DNA from: Chloroflexota bacterium
GTDB lineage: Bacteria; Chloroflexota; Dehalococcoidia; UBA2247; RBG-13-53-26
Direction of reading: 5' to 3'
DNA: 19,354 nt
Assembly (NCBI GenBank): GCA_003650185.1
Contig: QMOF01000012.1
Span: 1-19,354 of the forward strand
Part shown: positions 1 through 6,956 of the stretch, in pieces
Layout of the letters: the number at the start of each line of letters is the position of its first letter
Position numbering within the stretch: the first letter of the stretch is position 1
The notes under the pieces: model-generated
Told to the model about the DNA's origin: nothing
Seen by the model: the letters and a program-made list of their open reading frames with translations, nothing else
The model's database searches: none
Made by a program: the position numbers and the translations under genes

Positions 1-122
1 ATACCCAGCGAGTCAGATTTCTTGACGTCGAAGCCAGCCCGCAAAGCTATCTCAGCCAGGGCATCGCTGGCCAGCATGACACCTTGCCCCCCCACCCCTG
101 CCATCAACACGTCAGTCCTCAT
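1..122 (-). CDS. iorB: Indolepyruvate:ferredoxin oxidoreductase beta subunit, N-terminal 40 codons (cut by window edge)
   Basis: This is the smaller subunit of the enzyme that oxidatively decarboxylates aryl-2-oxo acids to aryl-acyl-CoA while reducing ferredoxin in the cytoplasm. Only 40 codons are visible. They read MRTDVLMAGVGGQGVMLASD and continue to a KKSDSLG segment. The early GVGGQG motif, followed by a segment where family members have a K-S-E/D-x-x-G pattern, is the standard start of IorB and of the gamma domain of 2-oxoacid:ferredoxin oxidoreductases. The ATG at 122 lies inside the end of iorA (11-nt overlap), which suggests translational coupling and a fixed 1:1 subunit ratio. An ATG at codon 7 is possible but would drop the start of the conserved strand. 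The identification is firm because of the motif and the adjacent iorA; the rest of the gene lies outside the window. Confidence 0.88.
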   Translation of the reverse strand, partial: MRTDVLMAGVGGQGVMLASDALAEIALRAGFDVKKSDSLG

Positions 123-1950
123 TTCCCTCAACCACGCTGATGGCCCGCCGGTGGCACACTTGCAAGCAGAGGGAGCACCTGTCCCCTACGCAAAGCAGGC
201 CATCTATTCTGATCTCATCCCCGTCCCGGGTTATGGCAGCGCAACCCACGCGCAGGCAGTTGAAACACCTGTCGCACTTCTCCGGGTCCACCACCAGCGG
301 CTTGCCCTTTTCCCTGACCCGAAGCGGACAGTCGCCCCGTATCACGATCACCGAGGGCTCGTCCGATTCTACGCATCGCTTGACCGTGGTCTCAATCAGC
401 GGCAGATCGAAGGCGTGCACCACATTGACATCCCGAACCCCAACACCCCGGGCCAGGTCCTCTATCACCACCCTGGGGACCTTCTCCCCCCTGGCAGATA
501 TGCCAGTACCAGGGTGTCCCTGGTGCCCGGTCATGGCGGTGGTATTGTTGTCCAGGATGATCACCGTGCCGCGCCCCTTATTATACACGACATCCACCAA
601 CCCTGTAATGCCCGAGTGCAGAAAAGTGGAGTCCCCTATCACGCTTACCGTCCTGTTGGCTACCCCGGCTTTCTCCAGCCCGTGGGCCTGGCCGATGCTG
701 GCCCCCATGCAGGCGCAGGTGTCCAGCGCCAGAAGCGGCGGGTAGACCGCCAGCGTGTAGCACCCGATATCGCTGGCGGCTATCAGGCCCTGGCGCCTGT
801 ACCGGTCCGGGCCGGGCTTCTTGGCAGACAGCCCGTCCTCGGGCACCGTGTGATAGAACCCCAGTCGCTTCAGAGTGTACGATATGGGCGCATGGGGGCA
901 GCCCGGACACAGCAGCGGAGGGCGTACCGGTAGCTGCTGCTCCGTCTTCTTGCTCGAGGAGACTACGCTGGGCGCGGGCAGAAGGCCCGCCTCCATCGCC
1001 CGCTGCTCCAGAATCTCGGGGGTCAACTCTCCGGTAATGGGCACCAGTTCCTTGCCCATCACTTCTATGCCCATTGCCCTGAGCTGCTCCTCTATGAAGG
1101 GGTCAAGCTCCTCGACCACCACCAACCTGTCCACCGCCGAAGCAAATTCCCGGATGAGGCTGGCCGGAAGGGGATAGGTGGTCACCAGCTTGAGCAAGCT
1201 GGCCTTCGGGAAGACTTCCCGGGCATACTGGTAGGCAGCCCCAGCCGAGATGATGCCAAGGGTGCGGTCCTCCAGGACCATCTCGTTGAAAGGGAATGTC
1301 TCCACGTAGGACGACATCTTGCGTATGCGCTCCTCCATCAGCGGGTGCCTGGGACGGGCATTGGAGGGTACCATGACAAACTTGTGGGGGTCACGGATGA
1401 AGCGGGGAGACTTCCTCTTGATTTGCAGGCTCTCGCTCACCTCGGCCACGGTCTTGCAGTGTGAGATGCGGGTGGTGCTGCGGAAAAGGACCGGCGTGTC
1501 GAACTCCTCGCTGATGTTGAAAGCCCACTCCATCAGGCTGTACGCTTCCTGGCTGTCACTGGGCTCCAGCATGGGCACTTTGGCAAAGCGAGCATAGTGA
1601 CGGTTGTCCTGCTCGTTCTGGGAGCTATGCATGCCGGGGTCATCGCAGCAGACCACCACCAGCCCTCCCCTTATTCCTGTCACCGAAGCGGCGAAGAAGG
1701 GGTCAGCAGCGACATTCAGCCCCACATGCTTCATAGAAGCCATGGCTCTCACCCCGCCGTACGAGGCGCCCATGGCCACTTCCATGGCTACCTTCTCGTT
1801 GGTGGACCACTCAACGTAGACATCGCCCATCCGGGCCAGGTTCTCCAGTATCTCGGTGCTGGGGGTCCCAGGGTAGGCAGCCGCAACGCTGACCCCTGCA
1901 TGGTAGGCTCCCAGAGCAATTGCCTCGTTGCCGGATAGCAGTCTCTTCAT
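112..1950 (-). CDS. iorA: Indolepyruvate:ferredoxin oxidoreductase alpha subunit
   Basis: This is the catalytic, thiamine-diphosphate-binding subunit of IOR. It acts on 2-oxo acids made by transamination of Trp, Phe and Tyr. The 612 residues are full length for the family. The N-terminal domain opens with GNEAIALGAYHAGV and AYPGTPSTE. A CPGCPH motif is at about 348-353. The TPP-binding stretch runs from GDSTFLHSGI (about 439) to NNTTAMTGHQ (about 468). A C-terminal ferredoxin-like domain has two cysteine sets: C559, C562, C565, C570 and C587, C592, C595, C599. The second set is CX4CX2CX3C instead of the usual CX2CX2CX3C, and the expected CP is CH. An AAGGGGG ribosome-binding site sits 8 nt before the ATG at 1950. 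The gene starts 16 nt after livF and overlaps iorB, so it belongs to the liv operon. Other members of this superfamily act on aryl pyruvates or on branched 2-oxo acids, so the exact substrate is inferred. Confidence 0.95.
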   Translation of the reverse strand: MKRLLSGNEAIALGAYHAGVSVAAAYPGTPSTEILENLARMGDVYVEWSTNEKVAMEVAMGASYGGVRAMASMKHVGLNVAADPFFAASVTGIRGGLVVVCCDDPGMHSSQNEQDNRHYARFAKVPMLEPSDSQEAYSLMEWAFNISEEFDTPVLFRSTTRISHCKTVAEVSESLQIKRKSPRFIRDPHKFVMVPSNARPRHPLMEERIRKMSSYVETFPFNEMVLEDRTLGIISAGAAYQYAREVFPKASLLKLVTTYPLPASLIREFASAVDRLVVVEELDPFIEEQLRAMGIEVMGKELVPITGELTPEILEQRAMEAGLLPAPSVVSSSKKTEQQLPVRPPLLCPGCPHAPISYTLKRLGFYHTVPEDGLSAKKPGPDRYRRQGLIAASDIGCYTLAVYPPLLALDTCACMGASIGQAHGLEKAGVANRTVSVIGDSTFLHSGITGLVDVVYNKGRGTVIILDNNTTAMTGHQGHPGTGISARGEKVPRVVIEDLARGVGVRDVNVVHAFDLPLIETTVKRCVESDEPSVIVIRGDCPLRVREKGKPLVVDPEKCDRCFNCLRVGCAAITRDGDEIRIDGLLCVGDRCSLCLQVCHRRAISVVEGNED

Positions 1951-1966
1951 TGTGCCAACCCCCTTG

Positions 1967-2725
1967 TCAACCCCTGGTCTTGCCCAGGTACGCTTGTACT
2001 ACCTCGTCGTTGCCCAGCAGTTCTCGCGAGCTGCCCTCGATGACTATGCGCCCTCTCTCCATGACATAGCCCCTGTCAGCAATCTTGAGCGCAGCAGCGG
2101 CATCCTGCTCGATAAGGAGTATGGTGAAACCCTCGTCCCTCAGCCTGGCCAGGAGGCGAAGGATGTCCTTTACCAGATTGGGCGCCAAGCCCAGCGAGGG
2201 TTCATCGAGAAGGAGCATTCGCGGCGATGACATCAGCGCCCGGGCTATGGCCAGCATTTGCTGCTCACCCCCGCTCAAGCTGCCCGCCTGTTGCCTTTGC
2301 CGCTCACGCAGTACGGGAAAGAGATTGAACACCATGTCCAGATTCGACCGGACATCAGGGCGGCGGAGAAACCAGCCGATATAGCCGAGAGTGCTCAAAT
2401 GATTCCTGGAGCACTGGGAGTAAGCACCCAGGGTGAGGTTGTCCATCACCGACATAGAGCCGAAGATCTGCCGTCCTTCGGGGATGTAGCTGATGCCCAG
2501 CCCGACGGTCCTGTGAGGCTGCAGCCCCGAAATCTGCCGATCGTCCAGCCAGATACTGCCGCTCTTGATGGGCACCACCCCTACTATGGAGTTCAACAGG
2601 GTCGTCTTGCCAGCACCGTTGGCGCCGATCAGGGTAACGATCTCTCCATCGTTCACGGTGAGAGATACCTCCCGGAGCACCGTGACCCGGCCGTAAGCTG
2701 CGGTGGCCTTCTCAACTCTGAGCAC
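1967..2725 (-). CDS. livF: Branched-chain/hydrophobic amino-acid ABC transporter, ATP-binding protein LivF
   Basis: This is one of the two ATPase subunits that drive amino-acid import through the LivH-LivM channel on the cytoplasmic face. The 252-residue protein has Walker A GANGAGKTT at 34-42, signature LSGGEQQ at 150-156 and Walker B LLLDEP at 171-176, followed by SLGLAP, which is typical of LivF. It is some 15 residues longer than the usual 235-240. The extra length lies in the helical domain between about residues 101 and 130, where the E. coli protein is shorter. The start is a GTG at 2725 whose G is also the last base of the livG TAG stop (TAGTG), so translation is probably coupled to livG. 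The order livG-livF-iorA is continuous. Confidence 0.95.
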   Translation of the reverse strand: MLRVEKATAAYGRVTVLREVSLTVNDGEIVTLIGANGAGKTTLLNSIVGVVPIKSGSIWLDDRQISGLQPHRTVGLGISYIPEGRQIFGSMSVMDNLTLGAYSQCSRNHLSTLGYIGWFLRRPDVRSNLDMVFNLFPVLRERQRQQAGSLSGGEQQMLAIARALMSSPRMLLLDEPSLGLAPNLVKDILRLLARLRDEGFTILLIEQDAAAALKIADRGYVMERGRIVIEGSSRELLGNDEVVQAYLGKTRG

Positions 2726-3495
2726 TATTCCACTTCCTCACCAAGATAGGCAGCGATGACTCTCTTGTCCCTCTGTACCTGGGAGGCAGTGCCCTCGGCT
2801 ATCTTCCGGCCGGAGTCCAGGACGATAACCCACTCGGCAATGCCCATCACCAGGTCCATGTCATGCTCAACGAGAACGGTGGTTATGCCCATTTCCCGAA
2901 TCCGCCGAATGAGGTCACCCAGCTCCTGTTTCTCCAGCCTGTTCAGCCCGGCGCCGGGCTCGTCAAGAAGAAGGAGCTTGGGCTCGGTGGCCAGGGCCCG
3001 GGCTATGGCCAGCAGTTTCTGCTGGCCCAGCGGCAGGCTGAGGGCGTCCCGCTGGGCGTAAAGGCCCAATCCCACCAGGTTGAGGTACTTGATGGCATTC
3101 AGAGTGATTGTTTCCTCCTCACGCCGAGACTTGGGCAGGCGCAAAGCAGCCTCCAGGAAGCCGTAGCGGCTCCGAGGGTGTTGTCCTGACATCACGTTTT
3201 CCAAAACGGTCATATTGCCGAACAGGAGGACATTCTGAAAGGTACGGGCGATGCCCAGCGCGGCCCTCTTGTGAGTTGGCATGTTGTCCAGGGGCACGCC
3301 ATCAAAGCGTATCTCGCCGCTGCTCACAGGGTATACGCCAGTGATCAGGTTAAACAGCGTAGTCTTTCCTGCCCCATTGGGCCCGATGACGGCAGTGACT
3401 CTGCCTGCCTCAATGCCCACGTCCACGTTGTCCACAGCCACCAGGCCGCCGAAAGCCTTGGTTACACCCCTGGTTTCCAGGATAGGGCCACTCAT
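2725..3495 (-). CDS. livG: Branched-chain/hydrophobic amino-acid ABC transporter, ATP-binding protein LivG
   Basis: This is the second ATPase of the Liv importer, expected to pair with LivF. It has 256 residues, the usual length. Walker A is GPNGAGKTT at 38-46, followed by the LivG-typical GIARTFQN at about 81-88. The signature is LPLGQQ at 154-159, a degenerate form of LSGGQ in line with LivG proteins, which often carry LxYGQQ. Walker B is LLLLDEP at 174-180, followed by GAGLN. The ATG at 3495 overlaps the livM stop by four bases (ATGA), and a GAGGAG-containing ribosome-binding site lies within the end of livM. This packing suggests translational coupling along the operon. Confidence 0.95.
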   Translation of the reverse strand: MSGPILETRGVTKAFGGLVAVDNVDVGIEAGRVTAVIGPNGAGKTTLFNLITGVYPVSSGEIRFDGVPLDNMPTHKRAALGIARTFQNVLLFGNMTVLENVMSGQHPRSRYGFLEAALRLPKSRREEETITLNAIKYLNLVGLGLYAQRDALSLPLGQQKLLAIARALATEPKLLLLDEPGAGLNRLEKQELGDLIRRIREMGITTVLVEHDMDLVMGIAEWVIVLDSGRKIAEGTASQVQRDKRVIAAYLGEEVE

Positions 3496-4475
3496 GCCTC
3501 AGCTCCTCTTTGCCTATGGGTGAGCCGCCATCGCTCGTAAGCCTCCTTCAGGGCGACGAACAGACCCCTGGGCATGAAGACCATCACCAGTACCAGGATG
3601 AGCCCATACACAATGACATCCCATTCACCAAATCTAAGCAGGATCTCGTCACTGAGAATACGTACCGTGGCAGCGCCGAAGATGGCCCCCCAGACGCTGG
3701 CCAGCCCACCCACCACCGCCATCACCACCACCATCACCGAGAACAGGAAGCCAAACGGAGAGGGGTTTACATAGGTGATGTGATGGGCATAGAGGCTGCC
3801 CGCCAGGGAGGCATACACAGCGCTCAGCACAAATACCTTCACCTTGAACTGCGCTACGTTGATGCCGACAGATTCAGCGGCAGACTCGCTGCCGTGGACC
3901 GCTCGCAGTGCCCGGCCAGTGCGCGATCTAACGATGTTCTGCGAGACCAGCAGGACTGCCAGGCAGAAGAACCAGACCAGGAAATAGCGCCTGAAGGGAC
4001 TATCGAAAGTGAAACCGCCAATGGAGAGATACGGTATGCCCGTGATCCCCGTTGGCCCACCGGTGAACTGGTCCAGTTCCCTGAACAAGACGGCCATGAT
4101 TATGCCCAGGCCGAGGGTGGCCAGGGCCAGGTAGTTGCCTCTCAGCCTGAAGATGGGAAAGCCGATGGCGTAGGCAAAGCCACCGGTTGCCAACGCTGCT
4201 ACCAGCATTGCCAGCCAGGGATTGAACCCATGGGTCTTGGTAAGAACGGCCGAGAAATATGCACCCAGGCCGTAGAAGGCGGCTTGTCCCAGCGATATCT
4301 GGCCTGTGTAGCCCATGAGGAGGCACAGGCCAACCGTGACCATGGTGTGAATGCCTATGAAGATGAGGATGACAGTGTACTGTCCCAGAAACCATTTGAA
4401 GGGGATGATTATCAAGAAGAGCAACAGCGCCGCGATGGCAAGATAGCTCCACTTGCCCCTCACCCGGGATAGCAT
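3492..4475 (-). CDS. livM: Branched-chain/hydrophobic amino-acid ABC transporter permease LivM
   Basis: This inner-membrane permease subunit forms the translocation channel with LivH. The 327-residue protein is strongly hydrophobic, with around nine or ten likely membrane helices. It carries the LivM hallmarks GYTGQISLGQAAFYGLGAY (about 55-73) near the N terminus and TGGPTGITGIP in the middle. The cytoplasmic loop that contacts the ATPase has S-R-T-G-R-A-L-R-A followed by SESAAESVGIN. The C terminus ends with MFMPRGLFVALKE, as in other LivM proteins. The ATG at 4475 overlaps the livH TGA by one base, and its own stop overlaps the livG ATG by four bases. No truncation or missing segment is seen. 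The transported substrate cannot be read from the permease. Confidence 0.95.
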   Translation of the reverse strand: MLSRVRGKWSYLAIAALLLFLIIIPFKWFLGQYTVILIFIGIHTMVTVGLCLLMGYTGQISLGQAAFYGLGAYFSAVLTKTHGFNPWLAMLVAALATGGFAYAIGFPIFRLRGNYLALATLGLGIIMAVLFRELDQFTGGPTGITGIPYLSIGGFTFDSPFRRYFLVWFFCLAVLLVSQNIVRSRTGRALRAVHGSESAAESVGINVAQFKVKVFVLSAVYASLAGSLYAHHITYVNPSPFGFLFSVMVVVMAVVGGLASVWGAIFGAATVRILSDEILLRFGEWDVIVYGLILVLVMVFMPRGLFVALKEAYERWRLTHRQRGAEA

Positions 4476-5332
4476 CAGCTTGCTGCCTCCTGAGCAGCCC
4501 CCCTGCTTGACCGAAAGAATAACACCAGCAACAGCACCAGCATGGCAATAACGTCCTTGTAGGCTGAGGCGAAGGGGCCCCAGTCAAGTACCACTACCAT
4601 GGCCTCAGCGATTCCCAGTATGACACCCCCGACCACGGTGCCCACCTGGCTCCTGAAGTCGCCCACAGCCGCCGCCACAAAGCCCTTCAGCCCCAGCGTC
4701 AGCCCCATTCGAAAGTGGGGTGCAGTCAGGGGCGTTATCACTGCTCCACCGATGGCCCCCAGAGCGGCCGCCAGCGCGAAGCTGGTAAATGCCATGGACC
4801 TGGCGTCTATGCCGACCAGGCTGGCGGCCTGCCGGTTTATGGAGCACGCTTTCAGGGCCTTGCCCATCATGGTGCGCGAGAAGAAGAGGTGCAAAGCGAC
4901 CATTACCACCAGGGTAATGCCTATGATCCATAGCCACTGGTTGTCGCCACTGAAGTGTGGCAAAGGAGGCATGTAGTCCTTCCCCCATATCTGGCCCACC
5001 ACCCCACGGATGAATGTCGACGCCCCGATGGTGATGATGATCAGGCTAATCACGGAAGCCTGCCTTGCCGGGCGGATGGCCAGCAGGTAAAGCACTGCGC
5101 CCACTACCGTAGCGGCCAGCACGGCCAGAAGCAGCGCCAGCGGCAGCGGCAGACCCACAGAGCTAAAAAGGAGGAAAGAGAACACGCCACCCAGCATCAC
5201 GAACTCACCCTGAGCGAAGTTGATGATCCTGGTTACGGTGTAGATGATGGTGAAACCCAGGCCCACCAGGGCGTAGACACTGCCCTGGGCGACACCGGAT
5301 ATGAGGTTATCAACAAACTGCTCCGGTGACAT
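4475..5332 (-). CDS. livH: Branched-chain/hydrophobic amino-acid ABC transporter permease LivH
   Basis: This is the second channel-forming permease of the Liv importer. The 285 residues are normal for LivH. The start region reads NLISGVAQGSVYALVGLGFT and is followed by TRIINFAQGEFVMLGG, the characteristic first helices of the family. The EAA-type loop is visible as GKALKACSINRQAASLVGI. Roughly eight hydrophobic helices are expected. The ATG at 5332 has only a weak GCGGCGG sequence in front of it, which is poorer than its neighbours. An 83-nt gap with a strong hairpin separates it from livK, the largest gap in the operon. Lower expression of the permease and ATPase genes than of the binding protein is therefore plausible, but that is inference. 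Confidence 0.95.
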   Translation of the reverse strand: MSPEQFVDNLISGVAQGSVYALVGLGFTIIYTVTRIINFAQGEFVMLGGVFSFLLFSSVGLPLPLALLLAVLAATVVGAVLYLLAIRPARQASVISLIIITIGASTFIRGVVGQIWGKDYMPPLPHFSGDNQWLWIIGITLVVMVALHLFFSRTMMGKALKACSINRQAASLVGIDARSMAFTSFALAAALGAIGGAVITPLTAPHFRMGLTLGLKGFVAAAVGDFRSQVGTVVGGVILGIAEAMVVVLDWGPFASAYKDVIAMLVLLLVLFFRSSRGAAQEAAS

Positions 5333-5356
5333 CCGCCGCTACATCCAGCAGAGAAT

Positions 5357-5382
5357 AAGGGGGAAAGTACACTTTCCCCCTT
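5357..5382 (-). terminator. Perfect 11-bp hairpin between livK and livH (attenuator or RNA-stability element)
   Basis: The arms AAGGGGGAAAG (5357-5367) and CTTTCCCCCTT (5372-5382) are exact reverse complements around a 4-nt loop. In the minus-strand transcript the hairpin lies 34 nt after the livK stop and 24 nt before livH. The following bases, ATTCTCTG, are only mildly U-rich, so full intrinsic termination is unlikely. Partial termination or protection of the livK mRNA 3' end fits better. The sequence is seen directly; the function is inferred. Confidence 0.6.
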
Positions 5383-5415
5383 TCAGTAGCCATCTGGACC
5401 ATGCCCGGAATCCGG

Positions 5416-6612
5416 TTAGTCTTGTAGCCAGACCCACTCTCCGTTAACGATCTTCACCACCACCATGCACCCCTTAGAAAGGCCGCAGTGGTCGTCAGGA
5501 GACATATTGAAGACACCACCTGTGCCGGCAAAGCCCTCTATGTTCTCAATTTCTGTCCTGATCTTGGCGGCGAAGGCTTTTCTGTCCTTAAGCTCCTCGG
5601 TGAGCGTCTCTTTGTCAGGTGCCACTTCCTCCACGGCCATCTGTACCATCTTCAGAGCATCGTAGGCGTGCCCGGCGAATGTGTTGCATGTCCCCTCGCC
5701 ATACAGGGCCTCGTAGTCTGATTTGAGCTGAAGCAGGACTGCCTTCTGCGGGTCGCTATCCGGCAACTGGTCGGCAACGAGCATCTTGCCCACCGGGAAT
5801 ATGACTCCCTCGGCAGCATCACCCGCTACTTCGATGAACTTCGTGTTGGCAATGCCATGGCTGCCAAAAAACGGGATACCTGTTCCGTCCAGCGCCTTCG
5901 CAATGAGAGCAGGCCCCGGATTAGTGCCCCAGCAGACCACCGCCTCAGCACCAGAATTCTCAATCTTGCTAATGAACGGGTCCCAGTTGGTTGTTTCCTC
6001 GTTGTCATACGACTGGTTGGAGACGATGGTCAAGCCGTAGTTGGAAGCCTCATCCTCCAGGTCTTTCTTCCCTCCGGCCCCGAAGCCCTTAGTGTCCGTC
6101 ATGATAGCGATCTTGGTGATGCCCTGGTCCTGGATGTAGGAGTAGATCTCCTGGACAGCCATGTAGGTGGTCTGCGGGGTCTTGAACACCCAGATGCTGT
6201 CCCCCACCGGGATTGTGATCCTTTCGTCCGCAGCACAGGAGACCATAGGGATCTGGGCTTTGTCAACCGTGTCGATCACAGCCAGGCTCTCCCCCGTGGA
6301 ACTGGGCCCAATGATGGCCACCACGCCATCCTGCTCAATAAGCCGGGTCGCCAGCGAGACACAACTATCCTCTTTGCCCTCCGTATCGTAGACAATGACC
6401 TCGATGGGCACACCGTTAATCCCGCCAGCGTGATTTATCTGCGTCTCCATCATCTCCACTACCTGTTTCTCCGGCGTTCCCAGCGGAGAGTTGGGTCCCG
6501 TGACGTCGAACAAGGCCCCAATCTTGATAGTCTCCGACTCGGAACAGCCAACGACAGGGACCACCGCAGCCACCAGTACAGCCACCAGCAAAAGAGACAA
6601 CCAGTGCTTCAT
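5416..6612 (-). CDS. livK: Amino-acid ABC transporter substrate-binding lipoprotein LivK
   Basis: This extracytoplasmic receptor captures the substrate and delivers it to LivHM. I place the start at the ATG at 6612 (398 residues), because AAAGGGGGG lies 8 nt upstream and the protein then begins with a short lipoprotein signal peptide, MKHWLSLLLVAV, up to a lipobox VVGC with Cys23. An in-frame GTG at 6642 would add ten residues but would place the ribosome-binding sequence inside the gene. After the Cys the protein enters a type I periplasmic-binding (ANF receptor-like) fold with IKIGALFDVTGPNSPLG and GINGVPIEVIVYDTEGK. A lipid-anchored LivK suggests a single-membrane cell. The ligand is not known: the family binds Leu/Ile/Val but also aromatic amino acids, amides and urea. 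The linked iorAB genes hint at an aromatic or branched substrate. Confidence 0.93.
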   Translation of the reverse strand: MKHWLSLLLVAVLVAAVVPVVGCSESETIKIGALFDVTGPNSPLGTPEKQVVEMMETQINHAGGINGVPIEVIVYDTEGKEDSCVSLATRLIEQDGVVAIIGPSSTGESLAVIDTVDKAQIPMVSCAADERITIPVGDSIWVFKTPQTTYMAVQEIYSYIQDQGITKIAIMTDTKGFGAGGKKDLEDEASNYGLTIVSNQSYDNEETTNWDPFISKIENSGAEAVVCWGTNPGPALIAKALDGTGIPFFGSHGIANTKFIEVAGDAAEGVIFPVGKMLVADQLPDSDPQKAVLLQLKSDYEALYGEGTCNTFAGHAYDALKMVQMAVEEVAPDKETLTEELKDRKAFAAKIRTEIENIEGFAGTGGVFNMSPDDHCGLSKGCMVVVKIVNGEWVWLQD

Positions 6613-6660
6613 CAGGTATACCCCCCTTTCTCGTTTTGCCACAGCTTGCAGGCTCGATAG

Positions 6661-6689
6661 ATTTTAGCAGGTAAGCCCTGCGCCTGCAA
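6661..6689 (-). promoter_or_regulatory. Candidate livK proximal promoter
   Basis: On the minus strand TTGCAG (6689-6684) is followed after 17 nt by TAAAAT (6666-6661). The -10 matches consensus at five of six positions and the -35 at three of six. It would give a leader of roughly 40 nt before the livK ATG at 6612. This is sequence-based only, and weaker in its -35 than the distal candidate. Confidence 0.4.
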
Positions 6690-6713
6690 CCATTTGGAAA
6701 ACAGCCGTGTGAT

Positions 6714-6742
6714 ACTGTATCGTGTTGGCCGGTCGGGGTCAA
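6714..6742 (-). promoter_or_regulatory. Candidate livK distal promoter
   Basis: On the minus strand TTGACC (6742-6737) is followed after exactly 17 nt by TACAGT (6719-6714). The -35 matches at five of six positions and the -10 at four of six. Transcription would start near 6707, giving a leader of about 95 nt. The -35 lies inside a larger dyad (6728-6777), so a repressor or activator could act here. Confidence 0.45.
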
Positions 6743-6777
6743 GCGGATGTAATCATCCACTACATAGTGAGACCGGC
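6728..6777. promoter_or_regulatory. Nested dyad overlapping the distal livK -35
   Basis: An outer inverted repeat, GCCGGTC (6728-6734) and GACCGGC (6771-6777), surrounds an inner one, GGATG-TAAT-CATCC (6745-6758). Their centres differ by only 1 bp. The pair covers the distal livK -35 and could be an operator or a DNA/RNA cruciform. Short repeats of this size also arise by chance, so confidence is low. Confidence 0.3.
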
Positions 6778-6830
6778 GAAAGCGATTTACCTCCCGTAAA
6801 ACATAACCCAGGGCTTGGCGCCTCCCTCCC

Positions 6831-6900
6831 CCAGCCACAACCCCCAGAGGCGTTCCCGGCACCTTGCTGCGCCCGGGCCATAGCGGCCAGTTGTGGCTGG
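6831..6900. repeat. Exact 11-bp inverted repeat upstream of the dnaJ promoter
   Basis: CCAGCCACAAC (6831-6841) is the exact reverse complement of GTTGTGGCTGG (6890-6900). The 48-bp interior contains a smaller GGCC-ATAGC-GGCC dyad. The right arm ends 2 bp before the predicted dnaJ -35. It could be a pair of operator half-sites for a regulator that loops DNA, or a structured element. It is not the CIRCE sequence. Confidence 0.4.
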
Positions 6901-6902
6901 TA

Positions 6903-6932
6903 TTGACCTTCCGTTTGGCTTATGGTTATCAT
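6903..6932 (+). promoter_or_regulatory. Candidate dnaJ promoter
   Basis: TTGACC (6903-6908) and TATCAT (6927-6932) each match the sigma-70 consensus at five of six positions and are separated by 18 nt. Transcription would start near 6939, giving a very short leader (about 18 nt) before the ATG at 6957. GGAG at 6941-6944 would be the ribosome-binding site. Confidence 0.55.
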
Positions 6933-6956
6933 TGGCAGTTGGAGTATTGCGGCAAA

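Larger units (their letters stand above)
6613..6956. other. Divergent intergenic region between livK and dnaJ (344 bp)
   Basis: I see no gene here. The region holds two candidate livK promoters on the minus strand, one good candidate dnaJ promoter on the plus strand, a nested dyad overlapping the distal livK -35, a small TTTAC/GTAAA hairpin (6786-6800) and an exact 11-bp inverted repeat just before the dnaJ promoter. A longer in-frame start for dnaJ at 6864 exists but is not supported by the family alignment. There is no CIRCE element (TTAGCACTC-N9-GAGTGCTAA), the common heat-shock operator. Confidence 0.7.

Noticed and set aside
22..933. A 303-codon plus-strand open frame opposite iorA/iorB
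   Set aside because: It is antisense to clear oxidoreductase coding sequence, with biased composition and no motif.
3510..4472. A 320-codon plus-strand open frame opposite livM
   Set aside because: It is antisense to a well-supported permease, its product is rich in His, Gln and Asp in a way typical of GC-rich shadow frames, and it has no recognisable domain.
6864..6956. An N-terminal extension of DnaJ from ATG 6864
   Set aside because: The J domain starts directly at the ATG at 6957, a promoter lies at 6903-6932 inside the extension, and the added residues do not resemble DnaJ.
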